In this document: piece after piece, positions 53,317 through 63,430 of the stretch | Layout: the number at the start of each line of letters is the position of its first letter | Numbering within the stretch: the first letter of the stretch is position 1 | Origin: Companilactobacillus insicii | GTDB taxonomy: Bacteria; Bacillota; Bacilli; Lactobacillales; Lactobacillaceae | Direction of reading: 5' to 3' | Length of the DNA: 64,000 nucleotides | Assembly (NCBI RefSeq): GCF_003946015.1 | Contig: NZ_RHNU01000006.1 | Coordinates: 1-64,000, forward strand | Position numbers and translations under genes: made by a program | Notes under the pieces: generated by a model | Seen by the model: the letters and a program-made list of their open reading frames with translations, nothing else | Database searches by the model: none | Told to the model about the DNA's origin: nothing

Positions 53317-55005
53317 ATGAAAAATAAAAATAGACAAGTTCTATTTGCTTTAGTAGTTACTTTCGGTTTGATACTCACTTTTTTCACTGCTATTAATACT
53401 TATGCGGCAACGGGTACTAGTACTGAAACCGCCAGAATAAATAATGTTATGATAGACAATGGTAATTACAAAACGAAGATTGATTTCAAGATGACTAGTG
53501 ATGGCAGTCAGCTGATTTTATATTCGCCTGATTATGACAATTTAGATATAAATTATCTGAAGGCAGAACTAGGTAATTCAAATGTTGTTACGAATAAAAA
53601 TGGCGATTATGTAATCGTTAATTTAACAAATGAATTGAACAGTAAAAATTCAGGTTCGTTCAATGTTGAAATGAAGCAATTTAATGATGATAACTTAGCT
53701 ATTAGAGACATGAATGGTAACAACTTGGCTGTAAGAAGTTTGACGCCAGTTGATAGGGCCAATGAGAATGATTCAGATAATATTGATGTCTCAAATAAAC
53801 CGGTTTTGAGATTAGTCGATTCTGGTACTAGTTCAAGTCCGATTGGAACTGAAAATAGTTATTATGTCACCGGTAATTGGTACGACTATGATAGTAAAAA
53901 TGTGGCATTGTACTACAGCCTAGACGTTAATGATCCTTCTAAGGCATCTAAAGTTGCTAGCTATACTCAAAGTGAATCCGATGGACATAACTTAGTGGTT
54001 CACTCTTTTAGTGAAAATATCAATTTATCTGGTAAATCAGGTAATCATACTGTTTATTTTTGGATTAAAGATTCTGATGGAAACTGGTCTAGTGTTAGTA
54101 GCAGTGTGATTAATGTCGCTGCTACCAATAAAGTGTATTCTGGATTCAGTCCGGCTAGTGCTTTGTTTGCTTCAAGGGCACTTGTACCTGCTGCAGCTAC
54201 TGCGGGCAATTCTGTAGTAAAATTGATACTTACAAATAATGGAATCGATACTCCGAATACTTATACAGCAGATAATCCATACATGAGTAAATCTACGGGG
54301 TTTCAATTCAAAGTGTACATAAACACCCCTAATGTTGATGTCTACCATGCAACAGTGTACTATGAAACGGATGTGGAAAGTCAAAAGGTATATATAAGTA
54401 CTGGGGGAGGATTTAACAGTACAATAAATGTTCCAGCTAAAATCAATACTTCTTTGTATACGGATAATAAATTGCATTATGTAAAGGTAATGCTGCGTCA
54501 GTCAAAGCAATTAGGGAGTGTAATAAGTAATGATCCTAACGGACAAATATTAGCCAGCGATACTCTCTATTTCAGAACTGGGTATAGTTTGGCTGTAGAT
54601 CCACCAAAAAGTATAGATTTTGGTAGCTATATGCCAGGAGGTGGAAAATCACCAATTCTAAATGCCAACTTAGATGGTTCCAAGTTGTTAGTTATTGATG
54701 GTCGTAATGTTGATAATTATCAAAAATTACAATTAATAACACATAATTTGAAAAACTCGACCGGCAATCAGCTGGGCGGCAATATTTATTGGGGAAATAC
54801 GCCATATGAGTATGGCTCTCCTATCGATATAAGGAATATTGATGGCCCAAGTTCAAATAACACTATTAAGACTTATGATTTATCCAGTTTATTGGAGCAG
54901 AATTTAAAGATGAAATTGGATACAAATGATTTATCGTCAGGAACATATGATGCCAATTCTTCTATAGGAAATGTATGGACGTGGCAATTTGTTTCCAGTT
55001 TGTAG
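53317..55005 (+). CDS. Secreted WxL-like surface protein
   Basis: A 562-residue exported protein. Signal peptide about 1-30 ends TYAA. An Ig-like domain (about 165-270: NKPVLRLVDSG...GNHTVYFWIKDSDGNW) is followed by a beta-rich region, and a C-terminal domain begins SIDFGSYMPGGGKSPI and ends NVWTWQFVSSL. The end parallels the WxL 'tWtL' strand, with W-x-F in place of W-x-L. Same layout as the divergent 51048 gene but low identity by eye. It could bind peptidoglycan or host or food glycans. The 5' region 53085-53316 is AT-rich with no clear operator. Confidence 0.6.
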   Translation: MKNKNRQVLFALVVTFGLILTFFTAINTYAATGTSTETARINNVMIDNGNYKTKIDFKMTSDGSQLILYSPDYDNLDINYLKAELGNSNVVTNKNGDYVIVNLTNELNSKNSGSFNVEMKQFNDDNLAIRDMNGNNLAVRSLTPVDRANENDSDNIDVSNKPVLRLVDSGTSSSPIGTENSYYVTGNWYDYDSKNVALYYSLDVNDPSKASKVASYTQSESDGHNLVVHSFSENINLSGKSGNHTVYFWIKDSDGNWSSVSSSVINVAATNKVYSGFSPASALFASRALVPAAATAGNSVVKLILTNNGIDTPNTYTADNPYMSKSTGFQFKVYINTPNVDVYHATVYYETDVESQKVYISTGGGFNSTINVPAKINTSLYTDNKLHYVKVMLRQSKQLGSVISNDPNGQILASDTLYFRTGYSLAVDPPKSIDFGSYMPGGGKSPILNANLDGSKLLVIDGRNVDNYQKLQLITHNLKNSTGNQLGGNIYWGNTPYEYGSPIDIRNIDGPSSNNTIKTYDLSSLLEQNLKMKLDTNDLSSGTYDANSSIGNVWTWQFVSSL

Positions 55006-55031
55006 AACTCTTAGGAGTTCTATTTTTTTTT
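55003..55031 (+). terminator. Terminator overlapping the surface-protein stop
   Basis: TAGAACTC (55003-55010) with GAGTTCTA (55015-55022), then about nine T. The stop codon is part of the stem. Confidence 0.85.
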
Positions 55032-55345
55032 GCGTAATTTAATTATTGGTATACCTGAAAGATAAATCGCCATATTGTGTTTTTGTGATTTTTTCACTCT
55101 TTAAAATAAATTATTTTCTTAATCAAAAATAATATTATATATTTTTTTACAAATCCACTGGTTGAGCCTATAATTGCACCACTCATGGCTGATATAACAG
55201 TAATACTCACTGTATATATACGGCTTGTAAATAATATAAGTAATTTCATATAAAAGCAATACAATGGCTACAAACTAATTTATAATGAGTTTGTAAACAA
55301 GAATTAATTAATTATTTCACAATTTATCTAAAGGAAGTGATTAAT
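55032..55345 (+). promoter_or_regulatory. AT-rich leader and promoter region of the glycogen operon
   Basis: No gene was seen in this 300-base stretch. A dyad TACAAACT (55269-55276) / AGTTTGTA (55288-55295) flanks a -10 box TATAAT (55281-55286), a good place for a repressor. Another dyad, CAGT-N7-ACTG, is near 55208. AAGGAAG (55331-55337) is the ribosome site. Confidence 0.5.
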
Positions 55346-57226
55346 TTGGTATTGAAATATAATTTAGCAGAAAGTGGCTATTTATTTAACACTGGGAAGT
55401 CTTATAAAAGTTATGAGTTTCTGGGGTGCCATGTTCTAAAAAACGGAATAACTATTTTTAACGTTTGGGCTCCACATGCTAAATCAGTAGCTGTTGTAGG
55501 AGATTTTAATGGATGGCATGATTCTGAATTAACCGCAATAGATACAACTGGGATTTGGCATGGTGAGTTTCGTGATGTTGAAATTGGTTCTTTGTACAAG
55601 TTTTCAATTACTGATTCTAATAATGAACGACATTTAAAAATTGATCCTTATGCTAGAGAGTTTGAAAAAAAACCTGGGGATGCGGCAGTAGTTGTTGGAC
55701 CCATAAATAAAAAATGGCATGACAGTTTGTGGTTAGCACGTCGCAAACGTAGTGACATTAAAAAACGACCGTTAAATATTTATGAACTACATTTAGGTTC
55801 ATGGCGACGTCATGAAGATGGTAGTTACTATACGTATTCCGAAATTGCGACCGAATTGATTCCCTATATAAAGAAAATGGGTTATACCCATGTTGAACTT
55901 ATGCCAGTTATGGAACATTTACTTGATGCTTCTTGGGGTTATCAACAATTAGGGTATTTTGCAATAACCAGTCGTTTTGGCAATATTGATGGTTTCTTAG
56001 ATTTGGTTGATAAACTTCATCAAGCTAATATTGGTGTTTTAGTTGACTGGGTTCCGGGACATTTCATCCGTAATTACGATGCATTGTATCAATATGATGG
56101 AACAATCACTTATGAGTATCAGGATGAAAATCGAGCTGATAATCGTGGATGGGGTGCGTGGAATTTTGATTTAGGCAAAGCGCAAGTTCGAAGCTTCTTA
56201 ATTTCAAGTGCTTTCTATTGGTTGGAGCAATGTCATTTAGACGGCCTCAGAGTAGATTCTGTTTCAAATATGCTTTATTTGGATTATGACATTGGTAAAG
56301 AAGGATTAAAGAATGATCAAGGCGACAACCGTAATTTAGAAGGCATTGAATTCCTCCAGAAGCTCAACCAGATTGTCCACGAAGAACACCCAGATGCTTT
56401 GATGATTGCCGAAGAATCTTCAGCTTTTGCAGGAGTCACTAATGCTGTGGAAGATGGTGGACTTGGTTTTGACTTTAAGTGGAATCTGGGTTGGATGCAT
56501 GACACATTAAAATTTTTTGAGATGGACCCACTGTATCGGCATGATCACTTTGATTTATTAACCTTTGCTTTTGTATATATGTATAATGAAAAATTCATTA
56601 TGCCGTTCTCACATGATGAAGTTGTTCATGGAAAAAAGTCATTAATGCATAAAATGCCTGGAGATCGGTACAATCAATTTGCTAATTTACGAACAATGAT
56701 CACATATCTTCTGGCATTTCCCGGTAAAAAGTTAACTTTTATGGGCTCTGAATGGGGACAATTTCTTGAATGGCGTGATTGGACTTCCTTAGAGTGGGTA
56801 GACTTAAAGGACCCGCTTAATAATAAAATGCAAAAATTTACTCAAACACTTAATCAAACTTATCGTGATAATAAGCCATTATGGGAACAAGATTATGAAT
56901 CAAATGGAATGATTTATTCAAATACAGACGATGCTCAAAGTTCTACTATGGGATTTATTCGGCAAGGAAAACGAAAGCATCAGTTTGTAGTCGCAGCATT
57001 TAATTTTGTACCAGTTGAACGAAAAGATTATCGAATTGGAGTTCCATATGCAGGTGAATATGAACTATTAATTAACACGGAGGATAAGACCTTCGGAGGT
57101 ACTTGGACAAAACTGGAGACGAAGTTTGTCGCTGATAAAACACCGTTTCATGGGCAACCTGCAAGCTTTATATTGACGCTTCCAGCCATGGGAGCATTAT
57201 TGATTCGACCAACCAAATTGAAGTAG
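55346..57226 (+). CDS. glgB: 1,4-alpha-glucan branching enzyme
   Basis: A 626-residue GH13 enzyme that makes the alpha-1,6 branches of glycogen. A CBM48-like N-terminal domain (VWAPHAKSVAVVGDFNGWH) precedes the barrel. The nucleophile Asp is in GLRVDSVSNMLYLDY, the acid Glu in MIAEESSAF, and the transition-state Asp in FSHDEVVHGKKS. The chosen start is TTG at 55346, eight bases after AAGGAAG. The GTG at 55337 overlaps that site. It is the first gene of glgBCDAP. Confidence 0.95.
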   Translation: MVLKYNLAESGYLFNTGKSYKSYEFLGCHVLKNGITIFNVWAPHAKSVAVVGDFNGWHDSELTAIDTTGIWHGEFRDVEIGSLYKFSITDSNNERHLKIDPYAREFEKKPGDAAVVVGPINKKWHDSLWLARRKRSDIKKRPLNIYELHLGSWRRHEDGSYYTYSEIATELIPYIKKMGYTHVELMPVMEHLLDASWGYQQLGYFAITSRFGNIDGFLDLVDKLHQANIGVLVDWVPGHFIRNYDALYQYDGTITYEYQDENRADNRGWGAWNFDLGKAQVRSFLISSAFYWLEQCHLDGLRVDSVSNMLYLDYDIGKEGLKNDQGDNRNLEGIEFLQKLNQIVHEEHPDALMIAEESSAFAGVTNAVEDGGLGFDFKWNLGWMHDTLKFFEMDPLYRHDHFDLLTFAFVYMYNEKFIMPFSHDEVVHGKKSLMHKMPGDRYNQFANLRTMITYLLAFPGKKLTFMGSEWGQFLEWRDWTSLEWVDLKDPLNNKMQKFTQTLNQTYRDNKPLWEQDYESNGMIYSNTDDAQSSTMGFIRQGKRKHQFVVAAFNFVPVERKDYRIGVPYAGEYELLINTEDKTFGGTWTKLETKFVADKTPFHGQPASFILTLPAMGALLIRPTKLK

Positions 57227-57238
57227 GGGTGAGTCATT

Positions 57239-58384
57239 ATGACAGAGAAAAATGAAATGTTAGCAATTATTTTAGCAGGTGGACAAGGTACTAGATTAGG
57301 GAAATTGACTAAGTCAACCGCAAAACCAGCAATCCCCTTTGGCGGACGTTATCGTATTATTGACTTCACATTAAGCAATTGTGCAAACTCAGGTATTGAT
57401 ACAGTAGGCGTCATAACGCAGTATCAACCTTTGGAATTGAATGCTCATATTGGAAATGGATCAAGTTGGGGATTAGACGATCAAAATGGTGGTGTAACGG
57501 TGCTACAGCCTTTTTCATCTAGTGAAGGTGAGAAATTCTTTGAGGGAACGGCTCATGCTATTTATCAAAATATCGAATATATTGATCAACAAAATCCTGA
57601 ATACTTACTAGTTTTGTCAGGTGATCATATTTATAAGATGGATTATGGTGCAATGCTTGAATATCATAAGGCAAAGAAGGCTTCCTTAACTGTTGGAGTG
57701 ATTCCAGTAACAATGGAAGAGGCAAAGCGCTTTGGAATGATGAATACAGATGAGACAGATCGTATTATTGAGTTTGAAGAGAAGCCAGAGCATCCTAAGA
57801 GTGATAAGGCATCAATGGGAATTTATATTTTTAATTGGCCAACTTTAAGAAATTATTTGACGACAAGCTTTACCACTAATAAGACATTAGAGGATTTCGG
57901 CAAGAATGTTATTCCTATGTACTTAGCTAACAATGAGTCAACTTATGCATATGCCTTTGATGGTTATTGGCGTGATGTTGGAACGATTCATAGTTTATGG
58001 CAGGCTAATATGGAATTTCTATCACCGCATAATAGTTTAAATATTGGTGATCGTAATTGGCGTATTAATTCTAAGGCACAAGTTTTACCTCCAATGTTTT
58101 TGACCAATACTAGCAACGTTAATAATTCCATGATTGTTGACAGTTGTTATGTAGCCGGTGAAGTTGATCATTCTATTCTTTCACAGCGTGTCTCGGTTGG
58201 AACGGGTAGTCGTATTGTTGATAGTATGATTATGCCTGGTGCAACTATCGGTAAGAATGTTGTTGTCGATCACGCTTTGGTTGGCGAAGAAGCTGTGATC
58301 GGTGATGGTGCAGAAGTCAAAGGAACGGATAAAGATATCGCTGTGGTAGGTTATGGCGAAGTTGTGGGGGTTAAGAAATCATGA
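57239..58384 (+). CDS. glgC: Glucose-1-phosphate adenylyltransferase, catalytic subunit
   Basis: A 381-residue enzyme making ADP-glucose from ATP and glucose-1-phosphate. The nucleotide loop [27 protein letters not shown], and the substrate loop [12 protein letters not shown] are intact. The C-terminal third is a left-handed beta-helix. It overlaps the glgD start by four bases (ATGA), as in Gram-positive GlgC/GlgD heteromers. It supplies ADP-glucose to GlgA. Confidence 0.95.
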   Translation: MTEKNEMLAIILAGGQGTRLGKLTKSTAKPAIPFGGRYRIIDFTLSNCANSGIDTVGVITQYQPLELNAHIGNGSSWGLDDQNGGVTVLQPFSSSEGEKFFEGTAHAIYQNIEYIDQQNPEYLLVLSGDHIYKMDYGAMLEYHKAKKASLTVGVIPVTMEEAKRFGMMNTDETDRIIEFEEKPEHPKSDKASMGIYIFNWPTLRNYLTTSFTTNKTLEDFGKNVIPMYLANNESTYAYAFDGYWRDVGTIHSLWQANMEFLSPHNSLNIGDRNWRINSKAQVLPPMFLTNTSNVNNSMIVDSCYVAGEVDHSILSQRVSVGTGSRIVDSMIMPGATIGKNVVVDHALVGEEAVIGDGAEVKGTDKDIAVVGYGEVVGVKKS

Positions 58385-59547
58385 AACATAACAGTGTGAG
58401 TGCAGTAATTAACTTAGTTGAACCATGGGAGAAACTTGAACCCTTAACGCAAGATCGTCCAGTCGGAACATTACCATTTGGTGGACGCTATCGATTGATT
58501 GATTTCCCATTATCCAGTATCGCAAACGCTGAAATTCAAAATGTAATGATAGCTTCGCCACGATCAGGACGCTCAGTGTCTGATCATATTAGAAGTGGTA
58601 ACGATTGGAATCTTGATACTATCCGTGGCGGATTATTTAATTTTCCATATAACGATTTGTCATTAATTGCTCCAGAAAAAAAAGAAACATTGATTCATCA
58701 CTATTACGACAATGCCATTCTTTTCTTAAAGAGAAGTAATAGTGAGTACACAGTTGTCATGGGTACAAGAAATATTTGTAATATTGATCTGAAAGCACTA
58801 TTGCGCTATCACAAAGAACGTGATAATCGTGTGACGACTGTATATAAGAGTGTTAGTGCATCAGAAATAAAGCCAACTAATACGGTCTTGCAATTGACCG
58901 AGAATGGTATGGCAACGTCGATAGTAGAAGCATCTAAAACTATTCCATCTAGTGAAGGGAAACTGGCCAAAGATCTCAATATTTATTTGATGAGTACAGT
59001 AGATTTAATTGATATTTTGAACGAAGCTAATCAACGTGGTGACTTAATCAGTTTGGAACGCTTGATGAAACAAGCAGTTATCCAACACAACGCTAATGCG
59101 TTCGAGTATACAGGCTTCTTTGCCAATATTCATGATATTTCAAGTTACTACAAAGCAAGCATGTCGATTTTACATGAGGATAATTTTAGAGCACTATTTT
59201 ATAGTCAACGTCAGATCTATACTAAGGTTAAAAATGAAATTCCAACTTTCTTTGCTAAGAGTTCACAGGTAAAAGGCAGTCTCTGCGGTACCGGCGGTTA
59301 TATTGAAGGCAAGGTCGTTAATTCAGTTATTTTTCGTAATGTATTTATTAATCGCAACAGTCTAATCAAGGATTCTGTAATTATGCAAGGCACTAGAATT
59401 GGCGTTGGAACTACTATTGAGAATGCTGTTATCGATAAAAATGTAGTTATTGGACCAAATCTAGAACTAAAAGGTACAGCGGATGATCCCTTAGTTATTG
59501 GCAAAGGGAAACGGATATTCAGACAAGCGGAGGTCACTAATGAGTAG
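58381..59547 (+). CDS. glgD: ADP-glucose pyrophosphorylase regulatory subunit
   Basis: A 388-residue GlgC paralogue that lacks the GGxGTRL catalytic loop: the N terminus reads [34 protein letters not shown]. In Firmicutes GlgD forms a mixed complex with GlgC and alters its kinetics. Overlap with glgC is four bases and with glgA eight bases, so translation is coupled. Confidence 0.93.
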   Translation: MKHNSVSAVINLVEPWEKLEPLTQDRPVGTLPFGGRYRLIDFPLSSIANAEIQNVMIASPRSGRSVSDHIRSGNDWNLDTIRGGLFNFPYNDLSLIAPEKKETLIHHYYDNAILFLKRSNSEYTVVMGTRNICNIDLKALLRYHKERDNRVTTVYKSVSASEIKPTNTVLQLTENGMATSIVEASKTIPSSEGKLAKDLNIYLMSTVDLIDILNEANQRGDLISLERLMKQAVIQHNANAFEYTGFFANIHDISSYYKASMSILHEDNFRALFYSQRQIYTKVKNEIPTFFAKSSQVKGSLCGTGGYIEGKVVNSVIFRNVFINRNSLIKDSVIMQGTRIGVGTTIENAVIDKNVVIGPNLELKGTADDPLVIGKGKRIFRQAEVTNE

Positions 59548-60979
59548 AGTTTTATTTGCAGCTGCTGAAGCAGCACCATTTTATAAGACAGGTGGATTAG
59601 GAGACGTTAGCTTAGCTTTGCCCAAGGCATTGATCAAAGACGGGGTTGAATTAAGAGTCGTAATTCCGTATTACAAAAAGTTATTTCCTGAAAAATATCG
59701 TACAAAGATCAAAGAGTTAATGTACTTTCAGGTACAAGTTGGGGCTAAATCAAAGTATTGTGGAATTAAAACTCTAACTTTAGATGGAGTCGATTACTAT
59801 TTGATTGATAATGAGGAATATTTTGGTCGCGATAATATTTACGGATATTGGGATGATGGCGAAAGGTTTGCATTTTTCCAATTAGCGATATGTGAAATGT
59901 TGGAAAAAATAAATTATATTCCTAATGTCATTCATTGTAACGATTGGCATACAGCTTTTATTCCCGTTTTATTGAAGGATAAATACAACTGGATCGATTC
60001 ATACCGTCATATTAAGACAGTTTTAACGATTCATAACATTCAGTTTCAAGGCGTATATGATCCCGTTATTCTTGATAGTCTATTTGGTATTGGCATGCGA
60101 ACCTTTGATGAAGGAACGGTTGAATTCTACGGAAATGTTAATTTTATGAAAGGTGGAATTTATTGCGCGGATGCTGTTACGACAGTTTCACCTAGTTATG
60201 CCGAAGAGATTCAAACTCCTGAGTTTGGAGAAAGTCTAGATGGGATCTTACGTGATAATTCATATAAATTACAAGGAATCGTTAATGGAATAGATACGCA
60301 AATTTATGATCCAGCTACTGATCCTAATATCTTCTCTCACTATCAAGTTGATGATATGAATAATAAGGTTAAGGACAAACATGATTTACAAAAATCTTTA
60401 GGACTTCCACAAGTCGATGTTCCGATTTTTGCGGTAGTATCAAGGTTAACTAGACAAAAGGGTATGGATTTGTTACTAGATACTTTAAATGATTTCTTGC
60501 ATAAGTATGATGCGCAAGTCATTGTTTTGGGAACCGGTGATCCGGATTTGGAAGCTGGATTTAGAGGTTATCAAGAAGCCTTTCCAAATAAATTTGTAGC
60601 GGCCATTGAGTTTGATGTTAGATTGGCACAGCAGATCTATGCCGGCAGTGATGTCTTTGTAATGCCTTCAGCTTTTGAGCCTTGTGGGCTTTCTCAAATG
60701 ATGGCAATGCGTTACGGTAGTGTTCCACTAGTTCATTCTGTTGGTGGTTTACGCGATACTGTAAAGCCTTATAATCATTTTACTGGTGAAGGAACTGGCT
60801 TTGGATTCAACGATTATCGCTCAGAAGTTTTAGGTAAGATGATGGGATATGCTTATAACTTGTATTGTGACGAACCCAAGGCATGGCAGAAGATTAGATT
60901 TCAGGGAATGAAGAAAGATTTCGGTTGGCAAAAGTCAGCACAAAAATACCGCCAGTTATATCAAGAATTGTCTGACTAA
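59540..60979 (+). CDS. glgA: Glycogen synthase
   Basis: A 479-residue GT5 enzyme extending alpha-1,4-glucan from ADP-glucose. The ADP-glucose loop AAEAAPFYKTGGLGDV is at the N terminus. VSRLTRQKGMDLL and EPCGLSQMMAMRYGSVPLVHSVGGLRDT are in the C-terminal lobe. The start at 59540 overlaps the end of glgD, with GGAGG nine bases before. The in-frame start at 59498 deep inside glgD is rejected. Confidence 0.95.
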   Translation: MSRVLFAAAEAAPFYKTGGLGDVSLALPKALIKDGVELRVVIPYYKKLFPEKYRTKIKELMYFQVQVGAKSKYCGIKTLTLDGVDYYLIDNEEYFGRDNIYGYWDDGERFAFFQLAICEMLEKINYIPNVIHCNDWHTAFIPVLLKDKYNWIDSYRHIKTVLTIHNIQFQGVYDPVILDSLFGIGMRTFDEGTVEFYGNVNFMKGGIYCADAVTTVSPSYAEEIQTPEFGESLDGILRDNSYKLQGIVNGIDTQIYDPATDPNIFSHYQVDDMNNKVKDKHDLQKSLGLPQVDVPIFAVVSRLTRQKGMDLLLDTLNDFLHKYDAQVIVLGTGDPDLEAGFRGYQEAFPNKFVAAIEFDVRLAQQIYAGSDVFVMPSAFEPCGLSQMMAMRYGSVPLVHSVGGLRDTVKPYNHFTGEGTGFGFNDYRSEVLGKMMGYAYNLYCDEPKAWQKIRFQGMKKDFGWQKSAQKYRQLYQELSD

Positions 60980-61010
60980 GTTTTCCTAGCGGTTGATGGG
61001 AGTTAAAAAC

Positions 61011-63416
61011 ATGAAATTGGATGAAACAAAATTTACTAAAGACTTTGTCAATGAAGTCAAAGCTACATATGCCATTGATGTTAAAGATTCTTCCCCATTG
61101 GAACAATTGATGGCTTTGGGAAATTTAATCAAACGTTATGACAGCAGTAACTGGAAGAATACTTCAAAGAGATATCGTCAAAAAGATGCGAAACAAGTTT
61201 ATTATTTTTCAATTGAATTTTTGCCAGGTCGCCTTATGAAGTCTAATTTGTTAAATCTCGGTATCTTAGACACAGTTAGAGATGGTTTGGATAAGTTGGG
61301 CTTAGACTTTGAGAAGATCTGTCGCTCTGAGCCAGATCCAGGTTTAGGAAATGGTGGTCTTGGTCGTTTGGCAGCTTGTTATATGGATTCGATGGCTAGC
61401 TTAGGGATGGCTGGGAACGGTAATGGTATTCGTTATCGCTATGGATTGTTTAAGCAAGTATTCATGAACGGCTATCAAGTGGAGTTACCAGATGACTGGT
61501 TGAGAAATGGCAACGTATGGGAAATCAGACGAGAGAATAGGGCATGCATAGTTAGGTTCGGTGGTCATGTTTGGTTACAGCCACAACCTGATGGTCATCT
61601 CAGACCAGTATACGATCAAACTGATGATGTACTGGCTGTACCCTTTGATGTAGGAATAGTAGGTTATCATAACGACGTTACGAATACTATGAGACTTTGG
61701 TCAGCCGAATTACCTCCTAGTGCAGATCAGACTTTTTATTCACAAGCTCAGCGTGATCGAATTGATCAAATAACTGAAGTATTATATCCAGACGATTCGA
61801 ATGCTGAAGGTCGCTCATTAAGACTTAGACAGGAGTATTTCTTCTCATCAGCAGGAGTTCAAAGTATTGTTAGACACTATTTTTTGGATCACTCTACAGC
61901 TAAGGATTTTGCTCGTAAAGTATCAATTCATATCAATGACACCCATCCAACTTTGGTTATTCCTGAACTTATGCGAATTTTATTAGATGAGTATGATTGT
62001 CCTTGGGATAAGGCTTGGCAAATAACGGTTGCAACAATGAGTTATACCAATCATACAATTATGCAAGAGGCTCTTGAAACGTGGCCAATTGACATGTTTA
62101 AGGGAATGTTGCCAAGAATATATCAAATAGTTGAAGAAATAGACCGGCGTTATCGTGAAGAAAAATTGCCGATTTTTGGAGAGAATACGGTCGACAATAC
62201 TGCTCCTTTAGGAAACGGACAAGTTAGGATGGCTTACTTAGCTGTTATTGGTAGTCATAGTGTTAATGGAGTAGCGCCATTACATACGGAGTTACTAAAA
62301 AAAGATGTATTATCGGATCTGTATCGTATTTATCCAGAACGGTTTAACAATAAGACCAATGGTATTGCCAATCGTCGCTGGTTACAATTAGCGAATGAAC
62401 CATTATCCAGTCTGATTGACTCTAAAATTGGTTCAAGCTGGAGATCAAATCCCAAGCAAATCCAGACATTGTCGGCGTTTGAAAATGATGATGATTTTCT
62501 TCAGAAACTAGAAGATGTCAAAGTCGAGAATAAAAAGAAGTTGGCAAAGTATGTTCAAGAAGAGCTAGGAATTACGATTAAAACAGATGCAATATATGAT
62601 GTTCAAATTAAGCGACTACACGCATATAAGCGACAGCTATTACATGTTTTTGAAATCATCCGCGAGTATTTAGATATCAAAGATCACCCTCAAAAAGATG
62701 TTATATCTAGGGTTCATATTTTTGGAGCTAAGGCGGCTCCTAGTTATCACTATGCTAAATCTGTAATCAAGTTGATTAATGCCGTGGCTGATTTGGTTAA
62801 CAACGATAAGGATATTGGGGACAAATTAAAAGTCGTCTTTGTTCCTAACTATGGTGTATCTCTAGGTGAATTAATTATCCCAGCTGCTGATATTAGTGAA
62901 CAAATTTCCACTGCTTCTAAAGAGGCATCTGGAACAAGTAATATGAAACTAATGACGAATGGTGCTCTGTCGTTGGCTACGATGGATGGAGCAAATATTG
63001 ATATTGTTAGAGCGGCTGGCTCAGAAAATGAATATACTTTTGGATTAACATCAGATGATGTCTATGGATATTATCATCGAGGAGATTACCATGCTAGTGA
63101 CTTTTCGGATAATAATCCAGAGTTACAAAGAATATTGGGGACATTAATCGATGGAACAATTCCAGGCATTTCAACAGAAGGACAGGAAATATACGATTCT
63201 TTGATTCGTTATAACGATGAATATTTTGTCTTAGCTGATTATGCTGAATATGTTCAAAAACAAAAACAAATCAGTCAAGATTTCACTGACAAAAAAATAT
63301 GGGAACAAAAATCACTTGCTAATATCGCCGCATCAGGGACATTCTCAGCTGATTACGCAGTTGCAAGATATGGTGAGGATATTTGGCAAGTACCATATGA
63401 TCGTATTTTGAAGTAG
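61011..63416 (+). CDS. glgP: Glycogen phosphorylase
   Basis: An 801-residue GT35 enzyme releasing glucose-1-phosphate from glycogen. LGNGGLGRLAACYMDSMASL and the pyridoxal-phosphate site EASGTSNMKLMTNGALSLATMDGANIDI (Schiff-base Lys in NMK) are intact. The start at 61011 follows GGGAG at 60998-61002. Having synthesis and breakdown genes in one operon implies that glycogen turnover is regulated at enzyme level. Confidence 0.95.
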   Translation: MKLDETKFTKDFVNEVKATYAIDVKDSSPLEQLMALGNLIKRYDSSNWKNTSKRYRQKDAKQVYYFSIEFLPGRLMKSNLLNLGILDTVRDGLDKLGLDFEKICRSEPDPGLGNGGLGRLAACYMDSMASLGMAGNGNGIRYRYGLFKQVFMNGYQVELPDDWLRNGNVWEIRRENRACIVRFGGHVWLQPQPDGHLRPVYDQTDDVLAVPFDVGIVGYHNDVTNTMRLWSAELPPSADQTFYSQAQRDRIDQITEVLYPDDSNAEGRSLRLRQEYFFSSAGVQSIVRHYFLDHSTAKDFARKVSIHINDTHPTLVIPELMRILLDEYDCPWDKAWQITVATMSYTNHTIMQEALETWPIDMFKGMLPRIYQIVEEIDRRYREEKLPIFGENTVDNTAPLGNGQVRMAYLAVIGSHSVNGVAPLHTELLKKDVLSDLYRIYPERFNNKTNGIANRRWLQLANEPLSSLIDSKIGSSWRSNPKQIQTLSAFENDDDFLQKLEDVKVENKKKLAKYVQEELGITIKTDAIYDVQIKRLHAYKRQLLHVFEIIREYLDIKDHPQKDVISRVHIFGAKAAPSYHYAKSVIKLINAVADLVNNDKDIGDKLKVVFVPNYGVSLGELIIPAADISEQISTASKEASGTSNMKLMTNGALSLATMDGANIDIVRAAGSENEYTFGLTSDDVYGYYHRGDYHASDFSDNNPELQRILGTLIDGTIPGISTEGQEIYDSLIRYNDEYFVLADYAEYVQKQKQISQDFTDKKIWEQKSLANIAASGTFSADYAVARYGEDIWQVPYDRILK

Positions 63417-63430
63417 CTAGGAGAAACTTA

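Noticed and set aside
54172-54477. 101-codon minus-strand frame in the 53317 surface protein gene
   Set aside because: No RBS or motif. The plus-strand gene has signal peptide, domains and terminator.
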